Positions 1 to 6,561 of a DNA stretch of 7,430 bases are shown piece after piece (within the stretch, counting starts at the first letter, position 1; each line of letters starts with the position of its first letter). The stretch is from Clostridia bacterium (GTDB lineage Bacteria; Bacillota; Clostridia; Christensenellales; Pumilibacteraceae): NCBI GenBank assembly GCA_017452405.1, contig JAFTMM010000115.1, forward strand, positions 1 to 7,430, written 5' to 3'. The notes under the pieces are model-generated. The model searched no databases. It was not told the origin of the DNA and saw nothing but the letters and a program-made list of their open reading frames with translations. Both the position numbers and the translations under genes were made by a program.

Positions 1-855
1 GGCGGTGTAGGTAAAACTACCACTACTATCAACCTCAGTTCTTTCGTTGCGCTATTCGGCTTTAAGGTGCTGGTCGTGGATATTGACCCTCAGGGTAATA
101 CCACGAGCGGTTTCGGCATTGCCGGCGAAAAGAAAGACAACCTCAAAAACACTATTTACGAAGTAATGATGGGCGACGCTACGGTTAAAGAAACCGTATG
201 CAAGACTACCATTCCCAACCTCGACGTAGTACCTGCGACTATGGATTTTGCAGGCGCAGACAGCGAACTCATGGAGCTTGCCGAGTCGAGAGAAAAGGTG
301 CTTCGTAAGGCGCTCAGTTCAGTTCGTGGAGATTATGATTATATCTTTATCGACTGTCCTCCCTCGCTTAATATTTTCTCCGTCAACGCGCTCACCGCTT
401 CGGACGGCGTGCTTATTCCCATGCCCGGCGACTTCTTCTCTCTCGAAGGTATAGGTCAGCTCATGAATACGGTTAAGCTCGTCAAAAAGCACCGCAATCC
501 CGGTCTGGAAATCGAAGGCGTATTTATGACAATATATGACGGACGCAGTAATCTTGCTAATCAAGTTGCAGCGGAAGTGTCGCGCTGGTTCGGTAAGAGC
601 GTATTTAAGACGCGTATTCCCCGCAACGTCAGACTTGGTGAAGCGCCCAGCCACGGTTTGCCCGTTATTCAGTACGAACCCAACTCGAAAGGCTCGGTTG
701 CTTATATGGAACTTGCGGTTGAAATGCTTCGTCGTCACGGCCACGACGTAAAACCTCTTACCGGGCTTTCTAAGTATAAATATCGCGCGCCTGCGGAAAC
801 TAAAAAGGTAGTCAAAAAAACAGACGGCGAGAAAAAGACTGCGTCTAAGGAATAA
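1..855 (+). CDS. parA: ParA/Soj-type chromosome-partitioning ATPase, 5' end missing
   Basis: Frame 1 is open from the first base to TAA at 853-855, giving 284 residues; the true start lies left of the window. The visible protein begins inside the deviant Walker A loop (GGVGKTTTT, residues 1-9; the signature lysine would lie just upstream). Walker A' follows (VLVVDIDPQGNTT, 23-35), then Walker B (YIFIDCPPSLN, about 114-124). The C-terminal Soj motifs IPRNVRLGEAPSHG (206-219) and YEPNSKGSVAY (225-235) are also present. The family are ATP-dependent dimerising, nucleoid-binding ATPases that partner ParB in chromosome segregation and, in Bacillus, modulate DnaA. Two oddities: the usual CEYYALEG-like motif reads PGDFFSLEG (142-150), and a lysine-rich tail ends the protein (258-284, ten K/R). 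No parB follows; deoD starts 2 nt after the stop. MinD is unlikely because the C-terminal motifs are Soj-like and no amphipathic membrane-targeting helix is apparent. Confidence 0.93.
   Translation, partial: GGVGKTTTTINLSSFVALFGFKVLVVDIDPQGNTTSGFGIAGEKKDNLKNTIYEVMMGDATVKETVCKTTIPNLDVVPATMDFAGADSELMELAESREKVLRKALSSVRGDYDYIFIDCPPSLNIFSVNALTASDGVLIPMPGDFFSLEGIGQLMNTVKLVKKHRNPGLEIEGVFMTIYDGRSNLANQVAAEVSRWFGKSVFKTRIPRNVRLGEAPSHGLPVIQYEPNSKGSVAYMELAVEMLRRHGHDVKPLTGLSKYKYRAPAETKKVVKKTDGEKKTASKE
847..850 (+). promoter_or_regulatory. Ribosome binding site of deoD inside the end of parA
   Basis: AAGG sits 7 nt before the ATG at 858 and lies within the last codons of parA. With only 2 nt between the parA stop and the deoD start, this supports one transcript with coupled translation. 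Confidence 0.55.
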
Positions 856-857
856 TC

Positions 858-1556
858 ATGCCCACACCTCATATAAACGCAAAAAATGGCGATTTCGCCC
901 AAACAGTACTTATGCCCGGAGATCCGCTTCGGGCTAAGTTTATTGCCAAGAACTTTCTTGAAAACGCCGTATTAGTCAACGACGTGCGTGGAGTTCAAGG
1001 CTATACCGGCAAATATAAAGGTAAAGACGTTTCCGTTATGGCAAGCGGACTGGGTATGCCGTCAATGGCAATTTACGCTCACGAGCTTTTTACGCAGTTC
1101 GGCGTCAAAAATATTATCCGTACCGGTTCAGCCGGCGCGCTCTCGCCCACTCTCAAGCTTCGCGATATTGTCGTTGCAAATTACGCCGTAACCGCCTCTA
1201 ATATAGTAGAGCCGTTGGGTTATAAGAGCGAAACGCCCATACCTGCCGATGAAGAACTCGTAAGTCTTGCGCAAAGCGTTATAACTTCCGCGAACGTAGT
1301 CGTCGGACGACTCCGATCCAGCGATTTGTTCTATGCCGACAGTTCGATTCTCGAAAGTCAAAAAAACGCAGGAGACCTTGCCGTAGAAATGGAATCCGCC
1401 ATCCTTTACGCCGTTGCGCGTAAGCTGGGAGGTCACGCGCTGACTGTCTGCACGATCAGCGATTTTGCACTCTCAGGCGAAGGCCTGCCTGCTTCCGAAC
1501 GCGAACAATCTTTCTCGGAAATGATTGAGCTTGCTCTTGAAGTTGCAATTAAATAA
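858..1556 (+). CDS. deoD: Purine nucleoside phosphorylase, DeoD (hexameric) type
   Basis: This 232-residue protein matches the hexameric DeoD family (E. coli enzyme 239 residues). The family cleaves purine (deoxy)ribonucleosides with phosphate to the free base and (deoxy)ribose-1-phosphate in cytoplasmic purine salvage. Visible hallmarks are the N-terminal TPHINA with His5, MPGDPLRAK with Arg25, NDVRG with Arg44, and IIRTGSAGAL with Arg88 and Ser91, all corresponding to phosphate and neighbouring-subunit contacts. AVEMES (175-180) is the ribose-binding segment. CTISD with Asp202 and SEREQ with Arg215 are the catalytic Asp/Arg pair, at the same spacing as E. coli Asp204/Arg217. Residues 105-145 differ most from my recollection of the E. 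coli protein. The ATG at 858 is chosen because MPTPHINA aligns with the family N-terminus and AAGG lies 7 nt upstream. The gene follows parA by 2 nt and is the last gene before a hairpin terminator. Uridine phosphorylase is a related alternative, but MATPHINA-like starts are typical of DeoD. Confidence 0.95.
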   Translation: MPTPHINAKNGDFAQTVLMPGDPLRAKFIAKNFLENAVLVNDVRGVQGYTGKYKGKDVSVMASGLGMPSMAIYAHELFTQFGVKNIIRTGSAGALSPTLKLRDIVVANYAVTASNIVEPLGYKSETPIPADEELVSLAQSVITSANVVVGRLRSSDLFYADSSILESQKNAGDLAVEMESAILYAVARKLGGHALTVCTISDFALSGEGLPASEREQSFSEMIELALEVAIK

Positions 1557-1570
1557 GATTCAACATATAT

Positions 1571-1600
1571 AAAAAACCACGGCTAGCGCCGTGGTTTTTT
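1571..1600. terminator. Bidirectional intrinsic terminator between convergent operons
   Basis: A perfect 13-bp inverted repeat, AAAAAACCACGGC (1571-1583) and GCCGTGGTTTTTT (1588-1600), surrounds a 4-nt TAGC loop. The GC-rich core is flanked by A and T runs, so RNA from either strand would form a stem ending in a U tract. It lies 14 nt after the deoD stop and 2 nt beyond the stop of the ABC gene read leftwards, so it should serve both units. Confidence 0.92.
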
Positions 1601-1602
1601 GG

Positions 1603-3597
1603 TTATTCGAGTTCGAACGCGCCGGTGTATAAACGGTAATACGTTCCCTGTTTTGCAATAAGTTCGTCGTGCGTACCACGTTCTATTATTCGTCCGTGGT
1701 CAAGCACCATTATTACGTCGGAGTTCATAACGGTTGATAATCTGTGAGCTATAACGAACACAGTTCTTCCTGCCATGAGTTTATCCATACCACGGTTAAC
1801 AAGCGCTTCCGTTCGGGTGTCGATGGAACTCGTAGCTTCGTCGAGTATAAGAACGGGGGCGTTTTCGCAAGCCGTTCGCGCTATGGACAACAGCTGTCGC
1901 TGACCTTGCGAGAGGTTTGCTCCGTCGCTTTCGAGCATAGTGTCGTAACCGTCGGGCAGGCGCATAATGAAGTCGTGGGCGTTTGCAAGTTTTGCGGCTT
2001 CAATTACTTCCTCGTCGGTAGCTTCGAGATTGCCGTAGCGGATGTTCTCTCGTATAGTACCAGTAAAGAGGTTGGTTTCTTGCAATACTACGCCGAGAGA
2101 GTCACGCAGAGAGGACTTCTTTATTTTATTGATATTTATACCGTCATAGCGGATTTTTCCGTCCTCGATATCGTAAAAACGACTGATAAGATTTATAATC
2201 GTAGTCTTTCCTGCGCCCGTAGAACCTACGAAAGCTATTTTCTGTCCCGGCTTTGCGTACAGCGTAATATCGTGGAGTACGGTCTTTCCCGGCACGTAGG
2301 CGAAATCTACTTCGTGCATTTCGATATCGCCTGCAAGCTCGGTGTAGGTTATCGTGCCGTCAGCTTTATGAGGATGCTTCCACGCCCAAAGACCAGTATG
2401 CGTTTTACTTTCGGTAATACTGCCGTCCGGGTTTTTCTTTGCGCGGACGAGTTTAACGTAACCGTCATCCTCTGCGGGAGTCGTATCCATCATTTCAAAC
2501 ACACGGCGCGAGCCTGAGCGAGCAAGCGCAATAAAGTTAATCTGTTGAGAAATACCCGATATAGATTGCGTAAAACTCTTGACTATCGTCAGGAAGCCGA
2601 TTAATATGCTTAAAAACGTCGTTTCGGGATTAATTAAGTTGGACAGTCCGAAATTGCTTGCGCCCAGAGCAATCATTATCGAACCCACTACGGCAAGAAG
2701 AACGTACAAAATGTTGCCTATATTGCCCATAATAGGCATCAAAATATTTGCATACGTGTTTGCGGAGGTTGCGGCGTTTTGAAGCGCTACGTTGCGCTCG
2801 TCAAAGTCCGATTTCGCCTGCTTTTCGTGGCAGAAAACCTTAATGACTTTCTGTCCGTGCATGCTTTCTTCGATATAGCCGTTGACTTTGCCGAGAGCAT
2901 TCTGTTGCACTACGAAATATCTGCTCGAAGCTCCGCCTATTTTGCCGGCAACAAGGAACATGGCTACAATTCCAATCGCTACGACGAGTATAAGATATAG
3001 GCTGTAATATATCATTACTACCACGGAAGCGAGTATCATTACCGACGAGTTTATGAGCTGAGGAACGGTCTGACTGATGTACTGTCGAAGCGCGTCTACG
3101 TCGTTGGTATACAGGCTCATTATTTCTCCGCTCTGCTTTCTGTCGAAGTAAGAAATAGGAAGCTTCTGCATTTTGCGGAACATATCCTTACGGATAATAT
3201 TGAGCGTTCCCTGACTTATTCGCGCCATTAATACGTTAAACGTAGCTCCGCTGGCGATTGCCACGCAGAACATAGCACCGCACAGCGCAAGATACGCCGG
3301 CAATCCGTCAAGATTGCCTCTGCCCTCTACCGCAGGCTGAATATACGCACTTATAAGGTTTTGGAGCACTACGCTGGTCAGCGCGCTTATGACAGCAGTG
3401 ATTACTATGCACACCAATACGACGATAAAACTCACTTTATAGTTAGACCATACGTATTTCATAACGCGGGAAAGAGATTTATCCTTCGGCGTATTCTTTC
3501 TCTGCTCTTTCATCATCTTTCGAAGCGTTTTTAAATCGGGAAGATTATTGGGATCTACGCCTTCGGGTAGCTCCATACCTGCTGGTTTTCTAGGCAT
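1603..3597 (-). CDS. Heterodimeric ABC exporter, subunit with consensus catalytic site
   Basis: This 664-residue half-transporter joins a six-helix membrane domain to an ATPase domain. It has a charged, proline-containing N-terminal extension (about 1-45), membrane helices near 54-80, 102-125, 180-198, 199-217, 285-311 and 325-345, and an unusual linker (about 376-421) containing GLWAWKHPH. The ATPase carries Walker A GSTGAGKTT (458-466), Q-loop Gln506, signature LSQGQ (562-566, replacing LSGGQ), Walker B LILDE with catalytic Glu587, and switch His618. It would supply the working Walker A/B residues to the dimer's consensus ATP site and the altered signature to the degenerate one. An ATG at 3603 has AGGAGG directly against it, whereas the ATG at 3597 lies 6 nt after AGGAGG, so 3597 is preferred; longer starts up to 3636 lack such a site. 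The gene overlaps the end of its partner gene by 8 bp. Substrate is unknown; multidrug, peptide or lipid export are all possible. No C39 peptidase domain is present. Confidence 0.93.
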   Translation of the reverse strand: MPRKPAGMELPEGVDPNNLPDLKTLRKMMKEQRKNTPKDKSLSRVMKYVWSNYKVSFIVVLVCIVITAVISALTSVVLQNLISAYIQPAVEGRGNLDGLPAYLALCGAMFCVAIASGATFNVLMARISQGTLNIIRKDMFRKMQKLPISYFDRKQSGEIMSLYTNDVDALRQYISQTVPQLINSSVMILASVVVMIYYSLYLILVVAIGIVAMFLVAGKIGGASSRYFVVQQNALGKVNGYIEESMHGQKVIKVFCHEKQAKSDFDERNVALQNAATSANTYANILMPIMGNIGNILYVLLAVVGSIMIALGASNFGLSNLINPETTFLSILIGFLTIVKSFTQSISGISQQINFIALARSGSRRVFEMMDTTPAEDDGYVKLVRAKKNPDGSITESKTHTGLWAWKHPHKADGTITYTELAGDIEMHEVDFAYVPGKTVLHDITLYAKPGQKIAFVGSTGAGKTTIINLISRFYDIEDGKIRYDGININKIKKSSLRDSLGVVLQETNLFTGTIRENIRYGNLEATDEEVIEAAKLANAHDFIMRLPDGYDTMLESDGANLSQGQRQLLSIARTACENAPVLILDEATSSIDTRTEALVNRGMDKLMAGRTVFVIAHRLSTVMNSDVIMVLDHGRIIERGTHDELIAKQGTYYRLYTGAFELE

Positions 3598-5416
3598 TTT
3601 CATCCTCCTTTTTGTTCTGAATATTATACGCTTCACGGTAAATGTCGCTGGTTTCCATGAGCTCTGCGTGCGTACCTACGTTTACGACTTTGCCGTTATC
3701 GAGAATGAGAATTTTATCTGCCTCCTCAACGCTTGCCGTGCGTTGAGCTATGATTATCTTAGTAGCGTTCGGCAAGCTTTCCGCCATGGATTTACGGATA
3801 AGCGCGTCGGTTTTGGTATCTACCGCGCTGGTCGAGTCGTCGAAGATTATAATCTTAGGGTTCGCGATAAGAGCGCGCGCTATACAAAGTCGCTGACGCT
3901 GACCGCCGGATACGTTCGTTCCGCCCTGTTCGATATAAGTGTCGTAGCCGTCTGGGAAAGAGGATATAAATTCATCCGCCTGAGCAAGTCGGCAAGCCTC
4001 CACTATTTCCTCGTCGGTAGCGTCAGGCTTACCCCAACGGATGTTCTCCTTTATCGTACCCGAAAAGAGCACGTTCTTCTGAAGCACCATGGCTACTTCT
4101 CCGCGTAGAGCATCAAGATCATACTGTCTTACGTCCACGCCCCCTACTTTCACGCTCCCCTTGGTTACGTCGTAAAGGCGCGGAATGAGCTGAACTAGAG
4201 TGGATTTACTCGAACCCGTAGCGCCAAGCACGCCCACCGTTTCGCCCGCATTAATCTTGAGATTTACGTCCATAAGCGCGCATTTGTTTTCGTCGCCTGC
4301 GTATGAAAAGCTTACGTTTTCAAATTCAATATCACCGCTTGCCACTTCGGTTAAACCGCCGTCCGGTGAAGTGAGCGTGCTTTCGGTATTAAGAACCTGT
4401 ACGATTCGATTACCCGACTCTATGGACATGGTGATCATAACGAACGTCATAATCAGCATCATCATGGACATGAGTATCATCATTGCGTACTGCACGAGCG
4501 CGGTAAGGTCACCTATCTGAAGCGAACCTACTGCGCCTACGAAATCACTACCCGTATTTACAATCATAATAGACGCAAACGCGCAGATCATTATAATAAT
4601 ACCGTACATAATAATGTTGACTATCGGCGAAGTAAACGCGAGTATGGTTTCTGCCTTAGTAAAGTCTTTTCTTATGTCCTCTGCGGCATTATCGAACTTC
4701 TCGGTTTCAAAGTCCTCGCGAACGAAGGCTTTTACTACCCTTGCGCCTCGAACGTCTTCCTGAACGCGCAGGTTAAGCTTATCGTATTTCTTAAATACTC
4801 TACGGAAAATTCTCATTGCTCTTGAGGGCAGAATTGCCATAAGCGCAACCAGAAGAATAGCCATTCCAAGATATATAAGTGCAATAAACCAGCTCTTTGT
4901 AAAAGCAAGAGCAAGCGCCGCTACGAACATCAGCGGGCTTCTTATTGCGCCTCGTATTAGCATCATATATGCGTTCTGAATATTGGTAACGTCCGTCGTG
5001 AGTCTGGTTACGAGCGACGACGTCAAATAGGTGTCTATGTTCTCAAAAGAGAAATTCTGTATTTTATAAAACAAATCCTCTCTGAGATTTTTTGCAAAAC
5101 CCGCCGAAGCTTTGGCGCAAGCTCTTCCCGAAAGTATGCCGAAAGTAAGCGACAGCCCCGCCATCGCTATGAGTATACCCGAATATGCAAGCACGAAGCC
5201 TATGCCCTCTCCAACGTTAGCTACGAAAGCGCCTGTGGGCATACCGAACAGCATAAAACTATGCGCGCCGAAAAGGTCGCCTTGCAAGAAATTTATAAGG
5301 TCGGAGCATATCATCGGGATCATTACTTCAAGAAAAACTTCTATAGCAACGAACACGGGTGAAAGTATACTCTGTAGCTTATATTCCCTTATGCTTTTCG
5401 CTAAGGTTTTTAACAT
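3590..5416 (-). CDS. Heterodimeric ABC exporter, subunit with degenerate ATP site
   Basis: This 608-residue half-transporter is the first gene of the exporter operon. Membrane helices lie near 18-42, 71-97, 153-172, 177-197, 262-288 and 308-331; the last is very methionine-rich (9 Met in residues 311-330). The ATPase domain has Walker A GATGSSKST (398-406, Ser replacing the usual Gly before Lys), Q-loop Gln446, a canonical signature VSGGQ (502-506), and Walker B IIIFDD. Asp527 stands where the catalytic Glu should be, and Gln558 replaces the switch His. In LmrCD, BmrCD and TM287/288 one subunit carries this kind of degenerate set and pairs with a competent partner. Here the partner is encoded immediately downstream with an 8-bp overlap. 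The start at 5416 is supported by GGAGG 7 nt upstream. A 17-bp palindrome 33 nt before the start suggests local repression. Substrate is not determinable from the sequence; drug export is the common assignment for relatives. Confidence 0.93.
   Translation of the reverse strand: MLKTLAKSIREYKLQSILSPVFVAIEVFLEVMIPMICSDLINFLQGDLFGAHSFMLFGMPTGAFVANVGEGIGFVLAYSGILIAMAGLSLTFGILSGRACAKASAGFAKNLREDLFYKIQNFSFENIDTYLTSSLVTRLTTDVTNIQNAYMMLIRGAIRSPLMFVAALALAFTKSWFIALIYLGMAILLVALMAILPSRAMRIFRRVFKKYDKLNLRVQEDVRGARVVKAFVREDFETEKFDNAAEDIRKDFTKAETILAFTSPIVNIIMYGIIIMICAFASIMIVNTGSDFVGAVGSLQIGDLTALVQYAMMILMSMMMLIMTFVMITMSIESGNRIVQVLNTESTLTSPDGGLTEVASGDIEFENVSFSYAGDENKCALMDVNLKINAGETVGVLGATGSSKSTLVQLIPRLYDVTKGSVKVGGVDVRQYDLDALRGEVAMVLQKNVLFSGTIKENIRWGKPDATDEEIVEACRLAQADEFISSFPDGYDTYIEQGGTNVSGGQRQRLCIARALIANPKIIIFDDSTSAVDTKTDALIRKSMAESLPNATKIIIAQRTASVEEADKILILDNGKVVNVGTHAELMETSDIYREAYNIQNKKEDENA
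3604..3609 (-). promoter_or_regulatory. Ribosome binding site deciding the start of the second ABC gene
   Basis: The minus strand reads AGGAGG here, inside the last codons of the upstream ABC gene. It is 6 nt from the ATG at 3597 and 0 nt from the ATG at 3603, which favours the downstream ATG. Its position within the partner gene implies translational coupling of the two subunits. Confidence 0.85.
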
Positions 5417-5423
5417 TGATTAT

Positions 5424-5428
5424 CCTCC
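5424..5428 (-). promoter_or_regulatory. Ribosome binding site of the first ABC gene
   Basis: The minus strand reads GGAGG ending 7 nt before the ATG at 5416. This strong, well-spaced site fixes the start of the 608-residue subunit. Confidence 0.85.
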
Positions 5429-5449
5429 GAGAATTTTACAAACTTTGTC

Positions 5450-5466
5450 AGTTATTAAGAATAACT
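5450..5466. promoter_or_regulatory. 17-bp palindrome, candidate operator of the ABC exporter operon
   Basis: AGTTATT (5450-5456) and AATAACT (5460-5466) are perfect inverted repeats around a 3-nt AAG centre. The site lies in the only intergenic space before the exporter genes, upstream of their ribosome binding site. Its size and AT-rich dyad symmetry resemble sites of dimeric repressors such as the MarR family, which often control Firmicute drug exporters. No regulator gene is visible in the window, so the function is inferred. A weaker palindrome, ACAAA-C-TTTGT, lies next to it at 5438-5448. Confidence 0.4.
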
Positions 5467-5483
5467 TACGCCGATAGTGTTAA
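5454..5483 (-). promoter_or_regulatory. Weak candidate promoter of the ABC exporter operon
   Basis: On the minus strand TTAACA (5483-5478) matches the -35 consensus at five of six bases. With 18-nt spacing CTTAAT (5459-5454) matches the -10 consensus at four of six. The -10 would lie inside the palindrome at 5450-5466, which fits repression by occlusion. The alternative TAAAAT (5438-5433) is a better -10 match but would start transcription on the ribosome binding site. Confidence 0.25.
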
Positions 5484-5489
5484 ATGAAG

Positions 5490-5536
5490 ATTAAACAGCG
5501 TATCTATTGCAAAAGCAATTTATACGCCGTTTTAAT
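5490..5536 (-). terminator. Large imperfect hairpin after plsX, possible terminator
   Basis: Inner arms ATTGC (5506-5510) and GCAAT (5515-5519) enclose an AAAA loop (UUUU in the minus-strand RNA). After a 2x2 internal loop, GCGTAT (5498-5503) pairs with ATACGC (5522-5527). In the minus-strand RNA a G-U pair and further A-U/C-G pairs, with one bulge, extend the stem to 5490 and 5536. The hairpin begins 15 nt after the plsX stop and precedes the exporter's control region. The RNA after the stem (CUUCAUUU) is only moderately U-rich, so termination may be partial, or the structure may act in RNA processing instead. Confidence 0.5.
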
Positions 5537-5551
5537 TAGTTCTATTTTCTT

Positions 5552-6559
5552 TTATCTTTGAGTGAGGTCTTGTAATACGCGTGAAACTTCGTCCGCCATA
5601 TTAGCCGTAATCATATTACACATAAGCGCCACCGCATTTGGAACTGTCTGCGCCGTCGCAGCGCCGTGTATTTTAAGTATGGGCTTGTTGCAACCGAGAA
5701 GCCACGCTCCGCCTTTGGAGTTGTAATCGAGCATACCCATAACGCTCATCATGGAGTTTTTAACGGCAAGTTTTTCGCCGTCGGTCTGAGCTATTACCTT
5801 AGCCGACTCCATAAGCTTTGTAGCAAAGAGCTTTGCAGTGCCCTCTATGCTTTTCAGCACCACGTTACCCGTAAAGCCGTCGCAAACAAGTACGTCGTAT
5901 TTACCCGAAAGAGTGTCGCGCGCTTCCATATTACCCACGAAATTAACGGGCATTTCGCGTATAAGCTCAGCGGACTCGTGCGTAAAAGCGTTACCCTTGT
6001 GATCTTCCTGTCCTACGTTGACGAGAGCGACTTTAGGATTTTCCACTCCGCAAACGCCTCGCATAGTAGCCGTGCCGAGAAGCGCAAACTGCGCAAGGTA
6101 CTGAGGACGACATTCGGAATTTGCTCCGCAGTCCACCAGGCAGACGTTTCCACCTGTAGCCGTCGGAAGCAACGCGCCGAGCGCAGGACGGTCAATACCT
6201 CTTATTCTGCCTACGATAAAAATGCCACCGCAAAGTATTGCGCCCGTCGAGCCTGCGGAAATAATACCGCCGATCTCCGGATCGTTTTTGAGTGCCGTCA
6301 TACCGCGTACGAGTGAGGAATCTTTCTTCTTTCGTATAGCCTCGGTAGGAGATTCGTTGTTCTCTATTATCTCGCTTGCAGGCAGTATCTCCACTCTCGC
6401 GCGATCAAATTCATGTTTTGACAGCTCTTTTTCAAGATATTCAGGATTGCCCGGCAGGATAATATATACGTCTTTCGTTTCGTTTACGGTAAGGGCTACG
6501 CCCTTAATAAGTTCTTCGGGATTATCTCCGCTAAATACGTCTACTACAATTTTAGTCAT
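5552..6559 (-). CDS. plsX: Phosphate acyltransferase PlsX
   Basis: This 335-residue protein has the normal length for PlsX. The family converts acyl-ACP and phosphate to acyl-phosphate, the donor used by PlsY to acylate glycerol-3-phosphate; it is a soluble or peripheral membrane enzyme. Family blocks seen in order are ASEIIENNESPTEAIRKKKDSS (61-82), SAGSTGAIL (101-109), GIDRPALGALLPT (121-133), VDCGAN (142-147), NVGQEDHKGN (181-190), NFVGNMEARD (206-215), VCDGFTGNVVLK (225-236) and a C-terminal KIHGAATAQTVPNAV (296-310). Two blocks depart from the usual form: the N-terminal DAMGGDNAP reads DVFSGDNP (7-14), and SAGNTGA has Ser104 for Asn. The ATG at 6559 is chosen; an in-frame TTG at 6565 would overlap the plsC stop and has no better ribosome site. 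The ATG comes 2 nt after the plsC stop with no clear Shine-Dalgarno, so coupling to plsC translation is likely. Confidence 0.93.
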   Translation of the reverse strand: MTKIVVDVFSGDNPEELIKGVALTVNETKDVYIILPGNPEYLEKELSKHEFDRARVEILPASEIIENNESPTEAIRKKKDSSLVRGMTALKNDPEIGGIISAGSTGAILCGGIFIVGRIRGIDRPALGALLPTATGGNVCLVDCGANSECRPQYLAQFALLGTATMRGVCGVENPKVALVNVGQEDHKGNAFTHESAELIREMPVNFVGNMEARDTLSGKYDVLVCDGFTGNVVLKSIEGTAKLFATKLMESAKVIAQTDGEKLAVKNSMMSVMGMLDYNSKGGAWLLGCNKPILKIHGAATAQTVPNAVALMCNMITANMADEVSRVLQDLTQR

Positions 6560-6561
6560 AA

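Noticed and set aside
1744..2517. 257-residue open frame on the + strand
   Set aside because: It is fully antisense to the ATPase half of the 664-residue ABC subunit, which has unmistakable motifs. Its composition (many Ser, Arg, Val, Tyr) is that of a codon-bias shadow.
3598..3636. Longer N-terminus for the second ABC gene (starts at 3636 or 3603)
   Set aside because: AGGAGG is 6 nt from the ATG at 3597, directly abuts the ATG at 3603, and would lie inside the gene for 3636.
3548..4108. 186-residue open frame on the + strand
   Set aside because: It runs antisense across the junction of the two ABC genes and mirrors conserved ATPase codons; no protein features.
1603..5416. Bacteriocin or lantibiotic export and immunity system
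   Set aside because: Neither subunit has a C39 peptidase domain, and no small precursor peptide or modification enzyme is encoded in the flanking gaps of 46 and 135 nt.
5433..5461. Promoter with TAAAAT as -10
   Set aside because: The -35 match is poor (TTCTTA), and transcription would begin at the ribosome binding site of the ABC gene.
5666..6316. 216-residue open frame on the + strand
   Set aside because: It is antisense to plsX, has no family motif or ribosome site that I can see, and the plsX reading is certain.
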